In this document: piece after piece, positions 62,037 through 64,000 of the stretch
Position numbering within the stretch: the stretch's first letter is position 1
How the letters are laid out: the number at the start of each line of letters is the position of its first letter
Source: Molossus alvarezi
Taxonomy: Eukaryota; Chordata; Mammalia; Chiroptera; Molossidae
Direction: 5' to 3'
DNA length: 64,000 bases
Assembly (NCBI GenBank): GCA_037176705.1
Contig: CM073895.1
Span: 6,348,551 to 6,412,550 of the forward strand
Made by a program: the position numbers and the translations under genes
Notes under the pieces: model-generated
The model's database searches: none
Told to the model about the DNA's origin: nothing
What the model saw: the letters and a program-made list of their open reading frames with translations, nothing else

Positions 62037-62141
62037 TTTTTTAACCCCTTATCTTTTCGTTTTAATCCTCACCTGAGGATATCTTCCCATTGGTTTTCAG
62101 ATAGAGTGGGAGGGAGGAAGAGAGGGAAGGGGGGAGGGAGG

Positions 62142-62176
<35 letters not shown>

Positions 62177-62338
62177 GATGTGAGAGACACACATTGATTG
62201 GTTGCCTCCCAAATTACCCTGACCCAGGGCTGGGAATCAAACTGCAACCAAGGTACGTGCCCTTGACTGGAATTGAACTGGAAACTCTTCGGCCTTTAGG
62301 TGGAGGTGCTCTAACTGCTGAGCCCAATCGGCCAGGGT
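62037..62338 (-). mobile_element. Ves-type SINE, A subtype
   Basis: Reverse orientation, sense to GPR157. Its tail reads CCTCAGGTGAGGATT on the minus strand, a good 5' splice-site match. Long GA run at 62130-62175. Flanks TTGTTGGTTTA. Confidence 0.88.
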
Positions 62339-62367
62339 GGATATTTGTTGGTTTAAAAAAAAAATCA

Positions 62368-62620
62368 CTTTAGCCTGCTGGTTTGGCTCAACAGTTGGAG
62401 TGTCTGCATGTAGGCCAAAGAGTTGTTGGTTCGATTTCTGGTCAAGGGCCCATACCTGGGTTGCAGGTTCAATCCCCAGTCCTGGTTGGGGTTGTAAGAG
62501 AGGCAACCAATTGATGTGTCTCTCTCACATCAATGTTTTTCTCTCTCCATCCCCCTTCCACTTTAGCTGAAAAACAATCATTGGAAAAATATCCTCAGGT
62601 GAGTAGTAACAACAACAATA
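62368..62620 (+). mobile_element. Ves-type SINE, A subtype
   Basis: Diverged copy, tail ATATCCTCAGGTGAGTAGTA. Confidence 0.87.
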
Positions 62621-63006
62621 AATCAATTCATAAAAACTCTTTATGGAATAAAGATAGCAACCTTTGGTGTTGTCATATTTTAAAATCTTTCTAAGACCAG
62701 AAGGGTTGAAAAGTGAACTGATTTTCAGTTGGCTGAAATGGTAACAAGTGATGACGGTCTAGCCCATGTCTGAAGATGACATTTCTCACACCAGCGGGCA
62801 CTGAACCAACACAACTGATTCTTCAAAGACGCTGGAGAGTCCTTAGTAACGTCATTAGCTCTCTAATCTGGGGTGGGGGGTGGTCTAGGTCAATAGATGA
62901 ACCTGTTAGACAGGTTTTACCAATTCTCTCAGTCTACTAAAATGTGGGTGCTTACTTCTGAAAGGGAATAAACTGTCAAAGACCCTTTCTAGCTTGGACA
63001 CAGGTA

Positions 63007-63283
63007 CAGTCGTCCCTCGCCACTCGTGCTTCGACTTTCGCGGCTTCACTCTATCGCGGTTTTTTCAAACATATTCATTAAAAAGTTGATCCAGACAGTG
63101 AAAATGATACAGCGCACGCTTGGTTGTCTGAGTCAATGATATACTTCTGTATTACAATTACAATTAAAATTTCTGTACGTATGGACTGTAGGCCTATGTA
63201 TTCGAGCACCCAGGACTCCTTCAACGTCAGGTGCAACTGCTAGAGGCTGGAACGGATTAACCGCGATAAACCAGAGACGGCTG
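63007..63283. mobile_element. Non-autonomous Tc1/mariner-pogo type element
   Basis: 277 bp with ends CAGTCGTCCCTCG and (as the reverse complement of the right end) CAGCCGTCTCTGG, flanked on both sides by TA (63005-63006, 63284-63285), the signature of Tc1/mariner insertion. An inner CGCGGCTTCA...TCGCGGTT stretch and ACCGCGATAAA near the right end extend the inverted similarity. No transposase. Confidence 0.75.
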
Positions 63284-63312
63284 TATTTTCTTTCTTTCCT
63301 TTTTTTTTTTTT

Positions 63313-63510
63313 TGTTAATCCTCACCCAAGGATACCTTTCCATTATTTTTAGAGAGTGGAAAGGAGGGAGGGAGGGAGAGAAAGAGAGAAACATCAACGT
63401 GAGAGAGACACATCGACTGGCTGCCTCCTGCACAACCCCAGACTGGGGTCATGGATCGAACCTGCAACCCTTTGGTCCTGATGCTCTAAGTGCTGAGCCA
63501 AACTGGCCAG
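63313..63510 (-). mobile_element. Ves-type SINE, A subtype, shortened
   Basis: Reverse orientation, missing part of the central region. Confidence 0.87.
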
Positions 63511-63547
63511 GACTCTTTTCTTTTTTCTTTTAAGAAGTAGGTGGATC

Positions 63548-63804
63548 GCCCTGGCCGGTTTGGCTCAGCGGTGAGAGCGTCGGCCTGTGGTCCAGAGAGA
63601 CCCGGGTTCAGTTCCCGCTAGGGACGCGTACCTCGGTTGCAGTTTGTCCCCGGCCCTGGTTGGGTCAGTGCTGTGCGGGAGGCAGCCACTCGATGTGTCC
63701 CTTTCACATCGATGTTTCTCTCTCTCTCTCTTCCTCTCTTTCCCTCCCACTCTATCTGAACAAAAAATGGAAAAATGTCCTCAGGTGAGGATAAAAAAAA
63801 AAAA
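63548..63804 (+). mobile_element. Ves-type SINE, A subtype
   Basis: Target duplication GAAGTAGGTGGATC on both sides: a recent-looking insertion. Confidence 0.93.
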
Positions 63805-64000
63805 AGAAGAAGTAGGTGGATCATATTCAATGAACGAGATAAATAATTTGCATATTTTTTTAGGGCCAGAAGGAGACACACAGACTTTCTCAGGAGGCCT
63901 TTCCTAAACATCACAGAAAACCCCCTAGAAGTGAACAGAAAGAACTCACAACTCAGGTGTCTTAGGAAAGTTGTCTTTTCTATAGGAACCGCACTCAGCT

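Larger units (their letters stand above)
53723..64000. other. GPR157 intron 1 (partial)
   Basis: At least 10.3 kb. Holds SINEs (54366-54512, 54551-54799, 55816-56125, 62037-62338, 62368-62620, 63313-63510, 63548-63804), an L2 end with a GAAT tail (54850-54976), a hAT element (56624-56844), an ancient repeat (58035-58380), an L1/HAL1-like fragment (61540-61990) and a mariner-like element (63007-63283). 58400-61500 shows nothing I can name. Confidence 0.5.

Noticed and set aside
53723..64000. GPR157 exon 1 or the neighbouring mir-34a locus inside the window
   Set aside because: Searched for a CpG-rich first exon and for the mir-34a mature sequence on both strands by eye; neither was found.

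Overview
This window is nuclear DNA of a mammal, almost certainly a yangochiropteran bat. About 45 copies or fragments of a tRNA-headed SINE of the Ves type are scattered through it. Their heads begin like CCCTGGCCGGTTTGGCTCAG and their tails are CT-rich, ending either in a short ATCCTC/GAGGAT hairpin or in AAATCAATAAA. Older mammalian repeats (MIR, L2, L1, MER20 and other hAT elements) lie between them. Coding is restricted to short exons with GT/AG borders. There are no operons, CRISPR arrays or bacterial features.

Three protein-coding genes were found, all on the minus strand, so they read from high to low coordinates. (1) SLC2A7 (GLUT7), 5' half only: exons 1-5 at 8258 down to 1894; the remaining exons lie beyond the left edge. 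(2) SLC2A5 (GLUT5, the fructose transporter), complete: twelve coding exons from 34115 down to 17345. They join to 1,506 nt with every splice site intact, giving 501 codons plus a stop, the length of human GLUT5. A TATA box lies about 115 bp upstream of the start codon and a poly(A) signal about 565 bp after the stop. (3) GPR157, an orphan ciliary GPCR, 3' part: exons 2-4 from 53722 down to 49678; exon 1 lies beyond the right edge. The order SLC2A7-SLC2A5-GPR157, all in one direction, matches human 1p36.2 as I know it. SLC2A7 and SLC2A5 share identical exon lengths for exons 2-5 (99, 161, 125 and 153 nt), as expected of a tandem duplicate pair.

Layout: 1-8258 SLC2A7; 8259-16744 intergenic, rich in repeats; 16745-34240 SLC2A5; 34241-49250 intergenic, with a CpG-dense island holding a 14-copy 20-bp minisatellite (36141-36420), LTR-like debris (42.3-44.5 kb) and an RPS18 processed pseudogene sitting inside an old L1 (44.6-46.1 kb); 49250-64000 GPR157 exons and a long first intron.

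The less ordinary material is: two tail-less SINE heads flanked by target-site duplications (35222-35271 and 55816-55869); an in-frame upstream ATG in SLC2A5 exon 1; an HNF4-like motif beside the predicted SLC2A5 start site; two terminal-inverted-repeat DNA transposons with recognisable target duplications; and the CpG minisatellite. I found no convincing wholly new gene system.
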